Position numbers and translations under genes: made by a program. Shown piece after piece: positions 1-11,769 of a stretch of 64,000 bases of DNA. Each line of letters starts with the position of its first letter. Positions within the stretch are counted from its first letter, which is position 1. The DNA is from Telmatactis stephensoni (lineage: Eukaryota > Cnidaria > Anthozoa > Actiniaria > Isophelliidae), in NCBI GenBank assembly GCA_029948255.1, contig JALIZF010001494.1, positions 297,704-361,703 of the forward strand. The letters run 5' to 3'. Under the pieces are notes generated by a model. That model was given only the letters and a program-made list of their open reading frames with translations. It did not search any database and was not told the DNA's origin.

Positions 1-2
1 GC

Positions 3-3000
3 CCAAACGATGTAGCTCATCAATTCAAAGTGCCATTTCTTGTCTCCGAGAATCCGCTTGAGTTACCAATAATTGGATACAATGTTATCGAGCAAGTTGT
101 AACCACCTTTCAAGGCGATGACAGCAATGAAAACGCTCTTCACTCGTTATTATCGGCGAATTTTAAAGGACAAGCTAGTCAAAATGCATGTGCAATAGTT
201 AACTTCATTCAATCAGTCAATCAAACGGAAGAACTTTGTGTTGTTAAAACGAACAAGAAGAAAATCGTCATCCCGAAATCGGATACTGCTATAGTTGTAT
301 GCCGTGCTAACACCGGATACTTGCAAAATGAAACGCCGGCACTGCTGGAACCGGAAATGAGTGACCACATACCGTCGGGTTTAGAAATACAGGAAACGTT
401 AGTGACACTACAGCGTGGCACGTCTAATATTATTCGTGTACAAGTTACAAACAATACTAAACACGACATTGTGTTACAAGGAAGGACTATTATTGGCCGA
501 CTTCATCTTGTTCGTTCTGTCACGCCTCTAGAGGTTAAACCCAAGGAATGTTCTGAGCTTAATGTTAATTGCGTTAATGACGTAGCAGTTACGGAAAAGT
601 ACGGAAAACAAACAAAACAACACGAGAAGCAAATTGGCGAATTGACGGGTTCATTGGCCGAAATTGATATTGGAGATTTAACTGACGAACAGCGCTCGCT
701 TGTCACGCAAATGTTGATCGATGAATCGGAATCTTTTTCAAAGAATGACACTGATATTGGCTGTATACCGGATTTTCAGATGGACATTAATCTAACTGAT
801 AATCAACCTGTTCAAAGGAATTACACGAGAGTACCTAGACCATTGTATGAAGAAGTTAAGACTTACATCGAAGACCTTTTAAACGAAGGCTGGATACGAC
901 CCTCTCGCTCAGCCTATGCTTCGCCCATTGTGTGTGTTAGAAAAAAGGACGGCGATTTGCGTCTTTGTGTTGATTTCCGGGAGTTGAACAAAAAGACTTT
1001 CGCGGACCGACACCCGTTACCACGAGTGCAAGACATACTGGATAATTTGGGCGGTAACGCATGGTTTAGTATGTTGGACCAGGGGAAGGCGTACCACCAA
1101 GGATTTATCGCGCCTACTTCGAGACACCTTACAGCATTCGTGACTCCATGGGGATTGTGGGAATGGGTTCGTGTCCCATTCGGCCTAAAAAATGCAGTCG
1201 CTGAATATCAACGCTTCATGGAAAACTGTCTAACCGGCCTTAGAGATGAGATTTGTATACCGTATATAGACGATGTTATTGTGTTTAGTAAGACTTTCGA
1301 GGACCATGTTGAACATATACGAACGGTCCTTCGTCGTCTGCGCGACGAGGGAGTTAAACTGAAACCAAGGAAATGTAGATTGTTTAAACGCGAAGTTACT
1401 TGCTTAGGCCGCATAGTGTCGTCCGATGGCCATCGCCCAGATCCGTCTAATATGCAAGCCGTGATTGCTCTGAAGGATAGCAAACCATCGACCGTGGGGG
1501 AGGTACGGAAGCTGTTAGGACTTCTTGGCTACCACCGACAGTATATCCCGAACTTTTCAAAGACTGCCAAATGTCTTTTTGAGCTTATACAATCAGACTC
1601 GTCTAGCACAAGAAAAGGGGGTTTGACTTCGTCAACTGTCATAACGTGGAAGGACAAACATCAACAAGCCTTGAACAATCTCATCGATGCTTTAATATCC
1701 CCTCCAGTTCTTATTTACCCAGACTGGCAGAAGCCATTTATTCTATTCACGGACGCCTCGAAAGATGGTCTTGGCGCAGCCCTTTATCAGGAGCACGACA
1801 ACGACATCAGGCCAGTTGCGTTTGCCTCTCGTACCTTAACTCCTGCGGAACGCAACTATAACTTGCACTCGGGGAAATTAGAATTCCTCGCGCTAAAGTG
1901 GGCGGTTAGCGAACACTTCCGTGATTATCTGTACTACGCACCTCACTTCACGGTGTACACTGACAACAACCCCCTAACATACGTTCAGACAACAGCGAAG
2001 CTCAATGCAACAGGACACCGATGGGTTGCGGAACTTGCAGATTTTAACTTCACTATCAAGTATCAGCCAGGCCGTATGAACACTGTGGCGGACACGCTTA
2101 GTCGTATGCCACTGGATAGAGCTAAGCTCGATGGACATTTTATTCAGACCGCATGCCAAGATGAAATAAGTGCTACCTTTGCAGGTGTCACAATGCTAAG
2201 TACGAGAGAGACGGCATGGGTGACTTCTATCAGCGACCGGCCAGACCTACTGGACAGCGGTCAGCCATCACTGCGAGACATAGACGGAGAACGTTTAACA
2301 ACACGCCAGTTACGGCTGGCGCAACAAAGTGACCTTGGCATCAGCAGAGTTCTGGAGTTAAAACGTGCGGGACAGCGCCCATCACAGCATAGAACCCGGA
2401 ATGAAACGCGGACAACCAGAGCATTACTTAGAGAATGGTCAAAGCTAGAGATAGGGGATGACGGACTCTTGCGCCGACGAACAGCAAACCATTTACAGCT
2501 TGTACTCCCTGGCAGTAAGCGTCCCCTTGTATACCGAGAGCTGCACCAGGAGATGGGACACCTTGGAGCTGACCGTGTTATTCAATTGGCACGCGAACGC
2601 TTCTATTGGCCTAACATGCAAAGAGACATAACACACTTTGTCACTAAGGTATGTCACTGCCTCAAACAGCGCAGGCCAAGATTGCCGACCCGAGCCCCTA
2701 TGGAAAGTGTATCGTCATCTACACCCTTTGAGCTGATCTCTATCGACTTTGTCCACTTAGAACGGAGTGCCGGAGGTTTCGAGTACCTATTGGTGGTTGT
2801 AGATCATTTCACACGGTTCGCCCAGGCATACCCAACCAAGAACAAATCAGCCAAGACCGTTGCAGATAAGATCTTCAACGACCTCATTCCACGCTTTGGG
2901 TACCCAGCTCGCATACTACATGACCAGGGAAAAGAATTTGAGAACCACCTATTCAAACAGTTGGAACAGCTGAGTGGTATTCATCACACACGAACAACGC

Positions 3001-4250
3001 CCTACCACCCTCAGGGGAACGGCAAAACGGAGCGATTTAACCAAACGCTGTTGGCCATGTTAAGAACCCTCCCTGAAAACCACAAGAGTCACTGGAAGGA
3101 TTATGTAAATAAAGTCGTCCACGCGTACAACTGCACTCCTAACGACAGCACCGGTTTCTCGCCATTTTACCTCCTGTACGGCCGCTCTCCTAGACTTCCC
3201 ATTGATCTGGTTCTGGGCACGGAAAACCGAGAGAACACCCCAACAAGTTACGGCGAGTACGTTAAGAAATGGAAGACCGCAATGCAAGAGGCATACAACC
3301 TGGCCCTTAAGAAGTCACAACAGAGTAGCACTCGTGGTGCACGAAACTACAACCGACGACTTACTTTCACGTTGTTACAAGCGGGTGACCGGGTTCTTGT
3401 CAGGAACCTAACACCTCGCGGCGGGCCTGGAAAACTACGCGCCTACTGGGAAAACGATGTTTACGTCGTGATCTCTAGAAGGGGTACAGGTCCAGTCTAC
3501 GAAGTCCGTCGAGAGGGGGGCGAGGGTAACACACGAGTACTACATAGAAACCTTCTCTTCCCCTGTGACTTCCTGCAACCAACAGATAAGAGACCACCAC
3601 CAAGGGCGCAACGACGGCCAAGGCTGGGACAGAGACAACGAAATCAACCAAGTGAACCTGATATGTCAGACGGCTCAGATACCCAGAGCGAGCACGAACT
3701 GGCACTTGCCGTCCGACCACGCCCAGTTGAGGATCAGACGATGATGACTAACGATGAACACGACAAAGGTCAAACTATGGAAGAGGACGATGGATTGGAG
3801 GAGATGGAAACGCTGCCATCAGATGGTGACAACGATAGTAATGACATAGAAGATGGAGTACTCGAACAAACAGAAGAGAGTGAAGAGAGAGAAGTATCAC
3901 AAAGTGTTGACCAGCATGATGATCCTGGACCTGTGAACTCAGCTGAAGAGTCCAGGTACCCCAGCAGAGAAAGGCGACTACCAGAAAGGTGGGGGTACGA
4001 TGTGTTTTCTAACACAGCTAATTCACAGACAACCCAAGACTGCCATCAGGGCATCCCTCATCCAATTCTATACCGCGTCCAGCCACCGTACTACCAAGCA
4101 AGACCGACCTTTTATCCTTACCAGATGCCCCATCCCTATCAGACGTTCCAACCTACTCATGGATGGCACGGGATCCGCGGTAGGAACCCAGCGTTTAACC
4201 CGTGGTTTAGCGCACCAAATCTTAGAGGAACAACCCAAACTACGTGCTAA
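3..4250 (+). mobile_element. pol: Ty3/gypsy LTR retrotransposon polyprotein (pol), 5' truncated by the window edge
   Basis: The reading frame is open from base 3, so the GTG at 30 is not a real start; gag and most of the protease lie off the left edge. Counting from base 30 (1406 codons), the first ~25 residues resemble the end of a retropepsin (PIIGYNVIE). Reverse transcriptase follows, with the YIDD active site at 412-415 and the [11 protein letters not shown] stretch common in animal gypsy elements. RNase H has FTDAS with catalytic D575. The integrase has an H839/H844/C875/C877 zinc region and a D906, D965, E1001 triad with the classical 35-residue D-E spacing. The tail is acidic, then Pro/Tyr/Gln-rich. 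No stop or frameshift interrupts it, which suggests a young element. By family knowledge it copies its RNA to DNA and integrates it. Orientation and class are certain; the clade is not assigned. Confidence 0.96.
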
Positions 4251-4347
4251 TGGACTTATTATTAACTTTGCTTATTATTTGCTTGAGATTATTGTTGAAA
4301 AATGTTGATTAAGTTAAAGAAAAAAACGAAAGAAAAACGGTTATTAG

Positions 4348-4741
4348 TGTTCGAAAATGTACGCTCATGTACATGGACGGTGTTTAACCACCTATTATCC
4401 ACTAAACGACGGAAGTTTGTAGTTGTAGCCGTCAAGATAATTTAGCCAAAAGGAACTTTGCGGTACATGGCTGGGACTGATCACTCCACCATACCACAAC
4501 AAAACAGTTCAAAAGAAGGTTATGTTATGTTTTATGTGGAGGTAACGCCCACACTTAAAAGCAGGAGAGAGTGTGACGTAGCTCATGTGACACATATTTC
4601 AGTAGTTAAGATTAGGAGTCAGATTACAGAACACGGGAGTTGTATAGTTGTAAAGAAGAACCTCGAATATTCGTGAGTAATAAAGAACACAAACCGAAGA
4701 TAAGGAGTTTTACTTTGAAGTCAAACCAGGAGTGTAACACA
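4348..4741 (+). repeat. possible 3' LTR of the gypsy element
   Basis: The 490 nt after the pol stop hold a purine-rich tract (about 4317-4340) that could serve as polypurine tract, then a TG at 4348. An AATAAA polyadenylation signal lies at 4679-4684, and CA dinucleotides at 4738-4741 could form the right end. The tract is not directly against the TG, and the 5' LTR and target duplication are outside the window, so both ends are guesses. Confidence 0.35.
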
Positions 4742-4862
4742 ATAGTCGTAGGCAAGTTGTAGGCTTGATTTACACGAAGCAGTACATGTTGTATGTGCGT
4801 GACGCAAGCCAGCGAGCGCAAGTTGCATGCGACAGTTGCAAGCAAATGTTGCGCAGTGCAAA

Positions 4863-4975
4863 TCGTCGGAGAAAATGAATGAATGAGCAAATGAATGATT
4901 GAATTGATGACTTGATGAATTGATGGATGGATGGATGGATAGATGGATGGATGATAGATGAATGAATCAATGATC
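4863..4975. repeat. impure GATG/GAAT tetranucleotide microsatellite
   Basis: Runs of ATGA, TTGA and GATG units. The minus strand reads as a repetitive Ser/Ile/His/Pro frame, which is an artefact of the repeat. Confidence 0.9.
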
Positions 4976-5111
4976 CAATAAATTAAATGGATAGTAAATT
5001 GGCCGAATTCAGCAAAGTCTTGATAATGGAACATACTTATATAGCTTATATATCACTTTTGTTGAAGGAGACCAATATAAAAATTCCCTGAAAACTGAGA
5101 CATTAAACCGA

Positions 5112-5374
5112 TAATTGCCCTATCGCATAATGACGTCACACCAAAACATTCTATTGTTTTGACGCTAAGGATTATGGTCGCCAGAGGGGATCAGAGTGAT
5201 TGCATATCAAATAAAATGCAGATGAGCAATCACTGATACATGATATATATCAAAACTCGATACATTGAAGCTCTACTTCGAAAAGGAATATTAATAGGTC
5301 CCAATTTCCACTGTTTCTGAGCATCTATCCCCCCAATGTAAACAAACTGTGACGTCATTATGCGATAGGGCAAT
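5112..5374. mobile_element. MITE-like element with 28-bp perfect terminal inverted repeats
   Basis: The 28 bases at 5112-5139 (starting AATTGCCCTATCGC) recur exactly as reverse complement at 5347-5374. The 263-bp element has no open frame of note. It also contains a 9-bp hairpin, AGTGATTGC at 5195-5203 against GCAATCACT at 5226-5234. No clear target-site duplication is visible unless AATT itself is the target. Confidence 0.75.
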
Positions 5375-6163
5375 TGTGCATTTAAAACACGGTTTTTTTT
5401 CGTACGATACATCAGAAACTCCCGCGGTGCTACATGTCACATGCTACATGTAGCCGATCTCAAGAAGGTTGGCTGTTCATCTGGCACGTGACAGTATGTA
5501 TTAGTGCATGTTTCATTTATTATGTGTTTGGGATGTATGTAGGAGCTGCCAGTTGAGTCGGGTAGTTACAATAATTTAACATATACTTAATTTGCAAAAA
5601 CCGCCAACCTCGAGATCGATATATAGATAGCTGTGAATAGGTTGCTTCAGTAGTTGTTAATAGTCTACGAATCTCATTATCTGCGTTTGACTGGGTGGCA
5701 AAACAGCCTCCATTAGCTTTCAACCAGATGAGAATTTTTATGAAAATTTGTAATTCAGCCGATTATACGGGACAGGATATGACGTAATAAGCTCTCTTAA
5801 CAGCATCTCAAGGAAACGCGCTCGTATATACATTTATCATATACCCTTGTCGATACGCGCGCTCTGATTGGCTGAAAGCTGTGCTTTATCAGAGAACGGA
5901 GCACAGCTCTGATGTCAGCAGCGCGAGTTCGACCGCCCGCGCGCACCTTTTGAATTTTTATACGGAGAAAATCGAACTTTTTAATTTCCCTTGAATGTTA
6001 ACTTAAAAACATATAATAAAACAAATAGAACGGCTAGTGCTCCCCTTACACTTCTTTCGTGCTCTCGTCACTTCCTGCGTGCTGTATTACTGAACGGAGC
6101 ACGGAAAAAGCTGTTCTTTTTGTTAAATATGTTTATATTTTTATATTTTTTCATTCAATGCAG
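5375..6163. other. non-coding stretch upstream of the first EGF exon
   Basis: No supported exon. At 5850-5935 there is a GCGCGCTCTGATTGGCT motif followed by short inverted repeats around GAACGGAGCACAGC. Similar GCGCGxxCTGATTGGCT segments recur at 17960 (+) and 40865 (-), so this is probably a degraded repeat. Upstream exons of the EGF gene, if present here, were not recognised. Confidence 0.5.
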
Positions 6164-6278
6164 TATGGTTGTCATAGCAACTCGTGTTATAATGGGGGAA
6201 CTTGTCGTTTGGATTGTTCAAGTCGAACAATAAAATGTGATTGTCCACACGGTTTCCAAGGAGACAGATGTGCAATAC
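6164..6278 (+). CDS. EGF-like exon 1
   Basis: Follows a T-rich tract ending TGCAG and ends before GTAAGT. It encodes one EGF module ([14 protein letters not shown]...[12 protein letters not shown]) with six cysteines. It lacks the DxNEC calcium-binding start of the later exons. It enters in phase 0 and leaves in phase 1, unlike the 1-1 exons downstream. The intron to the next recognised EGF exon is about 2.5 kb and holds several MITEs. Confidence 0.7.
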
Positions 6279-9200
6279 GTAAGTACTACCATATGCACCC
6301 ATGGCCATTTCAAGAAAAGTTGGCGGCAAACATGACTCGCCCAAAAGAGAGTATAGCTCACATGGGTTTTAGGCGTCTCGTCTTTTAACCCTTTTTGAAA
6401 TAGGTGTACGTACAATTTTTCTTATAAACAAATAAAAATGGTAATCAATGCATGGAGATTAGAATAATTAAAGCTGTTAATAAAATGGATGTAATGAATT
6501 TATGAAACAATCAAGAAAATGCATTTCAACAGTAGGTCATGGTGTACAGCTAATAAATGCACTAGCTGAGCTGACTGGAAAATATGAGTTTAGCAGCATC
6601 ACTCCGTACCATATCAGTTGCATTTCGCACTCATTCCACAGCCAGTGCGCGCGTGTATTACCACTAACGGTCATTGACGGCCGCAACAAAGTATAATAAA
6701 AATACTTTGTTGCGGCCGTCAATGGACCGTTAGTTGCCCTTCATGAGGACTACTGTGCAACATGTTCTTACGTACGTACGTACGTAGTCTTTACGCACGA
6801 ACTAATCAAGGATTAGACACGTCTAGTTGGTCCCGTATATAAGTGATAATACACGCGCACACTGGCTGTCGTTCTTGCTAAAGTTATAGTTTTCTTCATC
6901 TTACTCGTAATTGTTCAACTAAATTAAGATATCTGTCTTATATCAAAGTTTGATAGCTCTGCTTTGAAGCAAGGATAACACCGAAATTCAAATACGCCCG
7001 TAATCTTGAAAAACAGGGGGCTAGTGGGGGCAGGTCTCCTCGTGTGCAATTCTTAGGGGGAGTGTTTCAGGATTTAGGTAGCAAAGTTCCTACACATGAG
7101 GTGTCTTTTTATAATGACTCTTTTCATTTATGTTTTTCTTGTTTAGTATTGTTTAGTTTTTGTTTAGTTTTTGTTTTATCGATACCGCGGCGAAACGACT
7201 ACGCATGCGCGAGTTTTCGCGGGCTTACACGCGTCCGCGTCTTGACCGGCCACAGGAACCCCAAGCAATATTTTAGAAATTTTTTCAATATATTTTTCAA
7301 GATCATATCTTTGAGCTTAATTTTGAGCATTGATGCAAACAGGAAAGTACTTGGTGCAAAAGGCAGGCACCAGAATTCTACAGTGTCCTCAAACTGATTT
7401 TTTGGGAGACTAAAATTTGCTTCTATGGCTTAGTAGTTTTCGTCGATTTCATAATTCGCGCATGCGTGGTACATGTTGCTGCCGTTCACAGTGCACATGA
7501 TCGGATAAGTAATTTTTGGCTCAAATTGTCCCCAACTTGTATCCCACAAATTAGAAACATTTTGAATTCATAGAATTTGTCTTTAGGACCGATTTTTGCC
7601 CCGAAACAATTTTTGACGAAAACCAACAATACAAACGATCTCTGCAACAGCTTCCCACTTCATGTCACTTAGTGTGGAAAAAACAAAAGAACTCAGTTTA
7701 TTAGAGTGAATTGAATTAAATCCCCCCAGGAAAGATTTTAAGTATCATGGTACCGAACTACAGTGTTTACTGATAAATACGATAGTCCCGCTAAATGCCA
7801 AGAACGATCTATAGCGTACATGCCGCTTCACCCAAAAGGTGTTCTTACCTTATGGCGGATATTTACGTTGAATTCGGTTTTTTTGATATTCTTATAATAG
7901 CCTATAGCTTTGCGATGGAGACGATAGCGTGGTAGTAGCAATGATTAATAGGGAGACAGAGATTTCTAGTTGGTGCTTTGTCGGCAGAAATGTCGGTAAC
8001 ATATAATTCAAATTCGGTAAATGTAAAAACATGAATATCTTACTATAAAAATTATGTGTAAATGTATCTGATAAATGTGGTTTGAATTTTCCACTGGTTT
8101 AATTGCTTTCTTAATCCGCTTTCTTTTAGTTAAATAATCTAGAACGGTAGCCTAAATAGCCTATCTATATACTAGCCTTCTCCACAGGCAACCTTTTGGG
8201 CTTCCTGTGAGGCCACTACGTGTCTTTAACACAGGAGGCCCAGCGAAAAAGCGAACAGTTGCCTGCAGAGGAGGCTATATCTATACAAAATCCTGAAGTT
8301 TGGGGTCAATCGAGTCAATATTGAACGAATTACAGCTATATATTACAACCAAAATCGTTGCATCGCGACCATCAAATTACAAATTTTGTTTTGATTTTGT
8401 TTTTTTCTGAGCCGTCAATCAGTTTCGGGGCGGAACTTCTTTCAAATCAACCAATCACTGAACGATCGAGTTCGTGAAAGCTCCGCCCCCAAGAATGATG
8501 GACGGATCAGAAAAGACCAAAATCTTATACCGACGTTGGAGGTCGCGATGCAACGATTTTCGCTGTTAGAAATGGATGGTGTAGCACTGCCGGAGACAGT
8601 CGGCCGGCAATCCATACATTTCTTAGTAAATTTTGGAGTTTTTGAATGCCTGTAAATTGATCAATATTGACCCGATTAACACCAATTCACGATTTTATAT
8701 AGCTCGATGATTAGCAGAAACTCGTACCCAGTCCCCTGCACGATATGAAACTTGGCAATGGTATAAAGAGTGCATGTCAGTCTTGAGCCATTTAGTTTTT
8801 CGGTAAAACCCTTTCAGATATAGACGAATGTTCAAGAAACCCTTGTCAAAATGGCGGAACGTGTACAGATAAAGTCAACAGCTATTCTTGTACGTGTACA
8901 GCTGGATATACTGGATCTAATTGTCAAACAAGTAAGTTTAATTATTATAGTTATATGTTAAGAGAAGCCTGGCTGATGTTTAAGTTTTTTAATTTTAGAT
9001 ATCAACGAGTGCTCAAACAGCCCTTGTCAAAATGGCGGAACGTGTACAGATAAAGTGAACAGCTATTCTTGTGCGTGTATAGCAGGATATACTGGATCTA
9101 ATTGTCAAACAAGTAAGTTTAATTATTATAATTCTATGTTAAGAGAAGCCTGGCTGATGTTTAAGTTTTTTAATTTTTCAGATATCAACGAGTGCTCAAA

Positions 9201-9661
9201 CAGCCCTTGTCGAAATGGTGGAACGTGTACAGATAAAGTCAACAGCTATTCTTGTGCGTGTATAGCTGGATATACTGGATCTAATTGTCAAACAAGTAAG
9301 TTTAAGTACTATAATTCTATGTTAAGAGAAGCCTGGCTGATGTTTAAGTTTTTTAATTTTTCAGATATCAACGAGTGCTCAAGAAACCCTTGTCAAAATG
9401 GCGGAACGTGTACAGATAAAGCCAACAGCTATTCTTGTGCGTGTATAGCTGGATATACTGGATCTAATTGTCAAACAAGTAAGTTTAAGTATAATAATTC
9501 TCTGTTAGGAGAAGCTTGGCTGATGTTTAAGTATTTTAATTTTTCAGATATCAACGAGTGCTCAAGAAACCCTTGTCGAAATGGTGGAACATGCATCGAT
9601 AAATTAAACAGCTACTCTTGTAATTGTAGGTCGGAATACACTGGAGTTAACTGTGGAGTGG
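6164..9661 (+). CDS. EGF-domain protein gene (partial model, at least six EGF exons)
   Basis: Six EGF-like exons on the plus strand: 6164-6278, 8818-8931, 8999-9112, 9182-9295, 9365-9478 and 9548-9661. All are bordered by AG and GTAAGT or GTATGT. The last five are 38-codon calcium-binding EGF repeats of pattern D/N-I-N/D-E-C...C...C...CxC...C and are all phase 1-1. By family knowledge such repeats are extracellular, fold by three disulfides and bind Ca2+ between domains in secreted or membrane proteins. No signal peptide or start codon was found, so the 5' end is missing. A possible last exon at 10066-10088 would add a short Asp run and a stop. Alternatively the gene continues to the lectin exons at 31786, also phase 1. 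Domain identity is certain; the gene boundaries are not. Confidence 0.75.
6638..6869. mobile_element. palindromic element with double inverted repeats
   Basis: The outer arms are 6638-6665 (ACAGCCAGTGCGCGC...) and 6842-6869, its reverse complement with two mismatches. Inside, 6663-6694 and 6702-6734 form a 32-bp stem with a 7-nt loop and one bulged G. A TACG run lies at 6769-6786. This is a MITE-like element in the EGF intron. Confidence 0.8.
6870..8172. other. intronic stretch without recognised feature
   Basis: Lies between EGF exons 1 and 2 as modelled. I see no EGF module, RNA gene or clear repeat here. The longest frame (7044-7397) has no recognisable domain and is probably chance. Confidence 0.5.
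8173..8277. mobile_element. short palindromic MITE containing GGGCTTCCTGTG
   Basis: The ends TAGCCTTCTCCACAGGCAAC and its inverted partner (GTTGCCTGCAGAGGAGGCTA) flank a core with GGGCTTCCTGTG and its inverse CACAGGAGGCCC. The TA at both ends may be the target site. The core motif recurs in the palindrome at 31619-31731. Confidence 0.7.
8281..8702. mobile_element. 422-bp MITE with imperfect terminal inverted repeats
   Basis: The left end (CTATACAAAATCCTGAA, then GTCAATATTGA) matches the right end in inverse (CTATATAAAATCGTGAA...). An inner 20-bp pair, AAAATCGTTGCATCGCGACC at 8353-8372 and its exact inverse at 8542-8561, adds a second stem. It directly abuts the MITE at 8173-8277. Confidence 0.8.
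8818..9661 (+). repeat. five-copy tandem exon-intron repeat (about 183 bp per unit)
   Basis: Each unit is a 114-nt EGF_CA exon plus a 67- or 69-nt intron. The introns are 8932-8998 (67), 9113-9181, 9296-9364 and 9479-9547 (69 each). They are nearly identical to one another, including the AGAGAAGCCTGGCTGATG core. The fifth exon is the most diverged. The three 69-nt introns are multiples of three and lack in-frame stops, so retention would keep the frame; the 67-nt first intron would not. Confidence 0.93.
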
Positions 9662-9741
9662 GTATGTTTATAATTCCGTACGCTTTCCAGATGCGTTTTC
9701 AATGTCATTAAGAATACCCTTAGCAACGGGCGCTAGAGATA

Positions 9742-10023
9742 TACCTATTTCAATGAATGTTGTCGGCAAAAGCTTACGCGACTCACCCGAAAGGGAGTAT
9801 GGGTAGAAATTACTAAAGCTATAAAACCACATAAATCAGCCAAACGACAACACAAAATGTCTTGCCTTGACCTTAATTAAACACTAAACAATTTCACTTG
9901 CTGAAGCTAAAATCAAGACCAAACCTGAAAAAGAGTGATTTTTTTACATAATACCCATAATCCTTTTCGGTCTTGTCACGTAAGCTTGAGACCTCTCGTA
10001 CGACAACCTTTTTGAAATAGGTG
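9742..10023. mobile_element. MITE, CACCTATTTC family, copy 1
   Basis: 282-bp element with inverted ends (ACCTATTTCAA...TTGAAATAGGTG), followed inwards by GTTGTCG, ACGCGACxxxxCCGAAA and their inverses. It shares its whole length with copies at 18202-18487 and 22870-23149. Left flank TA; the right TA is degraded to TT. TA targets suggest Tc1/mariner-type mobilisation (inference). Confidence 0.9.
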
Positions 10024-10065
10024 TTTGTCCCAGCATCCTTAAAATGTCTTTTCATTCGATTTCAG

Positions 10066-10088
10066 AAATAGACGACGACGACGACTGA
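10066..10088 (+). CDS. possible terminal exon of the EGF gene
   Basis: An acceptor (CGATTTCAG) at 10065 would, in phase 1, add E-I-D-D-D-D-D and a TGA at 10086-10088. No close AATAAA follows; the nearest is near 10516. It fits splicing phase but has no homology support. Joining instead to 31786 is equally consistent. Confidence 0.25.
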
Positions 10089-10330
10089 GACTGATGATAA
10101 GTTTATTTGGATTGGTAGATACTACTGTAATTTATATAGTATATGTTTTAATATTCTGAGGAATAGACTTCATGAGCTCCGATTGGTTGACACGAGCTCT
10201 ATAATAGAAAAGGCAGAAATTATCACACAAACGATATTTAGGTAATAATGAGTGAAATCTGTATTGCCACAAGAAAAAAATATGTATATATCAAGAAGTT
10301 GTCTTGTACGCGGTCTAACAGAATGATTTA

Positions 10331-10555
10331 ATTAGCAAACACGACGCGACATATAAGCCATGTATAAGAGGACACTGCGCGCGTTGACGAATTTTGTTCA
10401 AATGACCGTTGACGTCGCCGCCGTCGAGAACAGAATGTGAAAACAAGCGAAATGGCATCCTGAGCTGAACGTTGTGGCGTGTCGTTGTCACGGTAGTCAC
10501 ACAACATACGAATGTAATAAATTCGTCATCTCCGTCGCATTGCATTTACTAAATT
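10331..10555. mobile_element. diverged MITE, homologous to 30783-31025
   Basis: It shares ordered blocks with 30783-31025: AACACGACGC near the left end, GCGCxCGTTxACGAAT, CGTxxACGTCG, GTTGTCACGG and a GTCATATCxx-like right part. The second copy has a clearer inverted end (ATGTCGCGTTCGCTAA against TTAGCAAACACGACGCGACAT here). Confidence 0.6.
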
Positions 10556-10907
10556 ACTCTATTTGCATTCAGGCGACAGAAAACAAAATATCAGACGTAT
10601 ATTTGCCTATTTGGGTTTATGGTGTGCATTGAATTATAAAATTGATTTTAAAACACTGAAGCTGCCACAGAATATATAATTACTCATATTGGCAGGTGTT
10701 TGAAATTGACAGTTAAGGCTCGGACCCCTTACGCTCTTGAAAAGAGCAAAAAATGGGTACTATTAAATAATAAACAAGTCTCTGAATGAATTAGATGAAT
10801 AAGTAACCATCATTGGAATTAAAAAACAGGTTGTTATGCACTGGAGAAGTTCAATATCAACCAATTTATGCATCACTAAGGAGTGGATCTGTCTCTCTTT
10901 TTTTCTT

Positions 10908-10912
10908 CTTCT

Positions 10913-10960
<48 letters not shown>

Positions 10961-10962
10961 TC
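10908..10962. repeat. (TTTC)n microsatellite
   Basis: About a dozen TTTC units preceded by TTC units. Confidence 0.97.
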
Positions 10963-11545
10963 GTTTGTTTATTGTTATTGTTTATTTACTACAGAAATAT
11001 AAAAGAACTCATTACGATATCAAGATATGAGATATATATTCATGCTTATGATTCTATAATGTGCCTATAAAACGTACATTGCTTTGTGTTTTTATAAAAT
11101 TCACAGTCTGAAATACAAGACTCCAAAATCGGTGGCTTCTGGGCTTCAAATTAATCAAGTTATGTGCCCTTAAAGCTGCGTGCCATCTGTCACCTAAATG
11201 ACGTCATTTTGGTTGCATGCAGAATATCGATATAGTTTGGTAAATAGTAAGAAAGGCATGTTAAGAAATGGATTTTTTTTTCTCCCTCTAAAATAATCAT
11301 CCCTAAAAATAATTAAATGTGCGTAAACAACCTTTCGGTACCAAAATGACTTTTCTTTAAACTCGTCCCGGTCTTCTGCGGCTATTTCAACGTCCTTAGC
11401 TTGTATTGATAGCTTTTTGAGGCAATAGACCTTAAAATTCTTTCGTGTCTTCCTTATTAAAGCCGTGTCCACGCTAATCAAAGAGTTAAAAAAAGAAAGG
11501 AAAGGAAAGGAAACAAAGGAATAAGGAGAAGAGAAGAAAAGAAAA

Positions 11546-11640
11546 GGAAGAGAAGAGAAGAGAAGAGAAGAGAAGAGAAGAGAAGAGAAGAGAAGAGAAG
11601 AGAAGAGAAGAGAAGAGAAGAGAAGAGAAGAGAAGAGAAA
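11546..11640. repeat. (AGAAG)n pentanucleotide microsatellite in a purine-rich tract
   Basis: About 18 AGAAG/GAGAA units within a wider purine-only region, 11490-11700. The minus-strand Leu/Phe/Ser frame across it is an artefact. Confidence 0.97.
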
Positions 11641-11769
11641 AAGAAAGAAAAGTAAAAGAATGAAAAGGGACGGAAGGAAAGGGACAGAAAGGAAAGAAAA
11701 GGACGCCAATGTTTGCATGCCCTCAACCAGCGCGCCATGCATAACGAAGATAGGAAGAGCAGTATCCAC

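Noticed and set aside
8818..9661. Regular ~183-bp spacing that at a glance resembles a CRISPR-like array
   Set aside because: Repeats and spacers are both conserved; the units are EGF exons plus introns with consensus splice sites.
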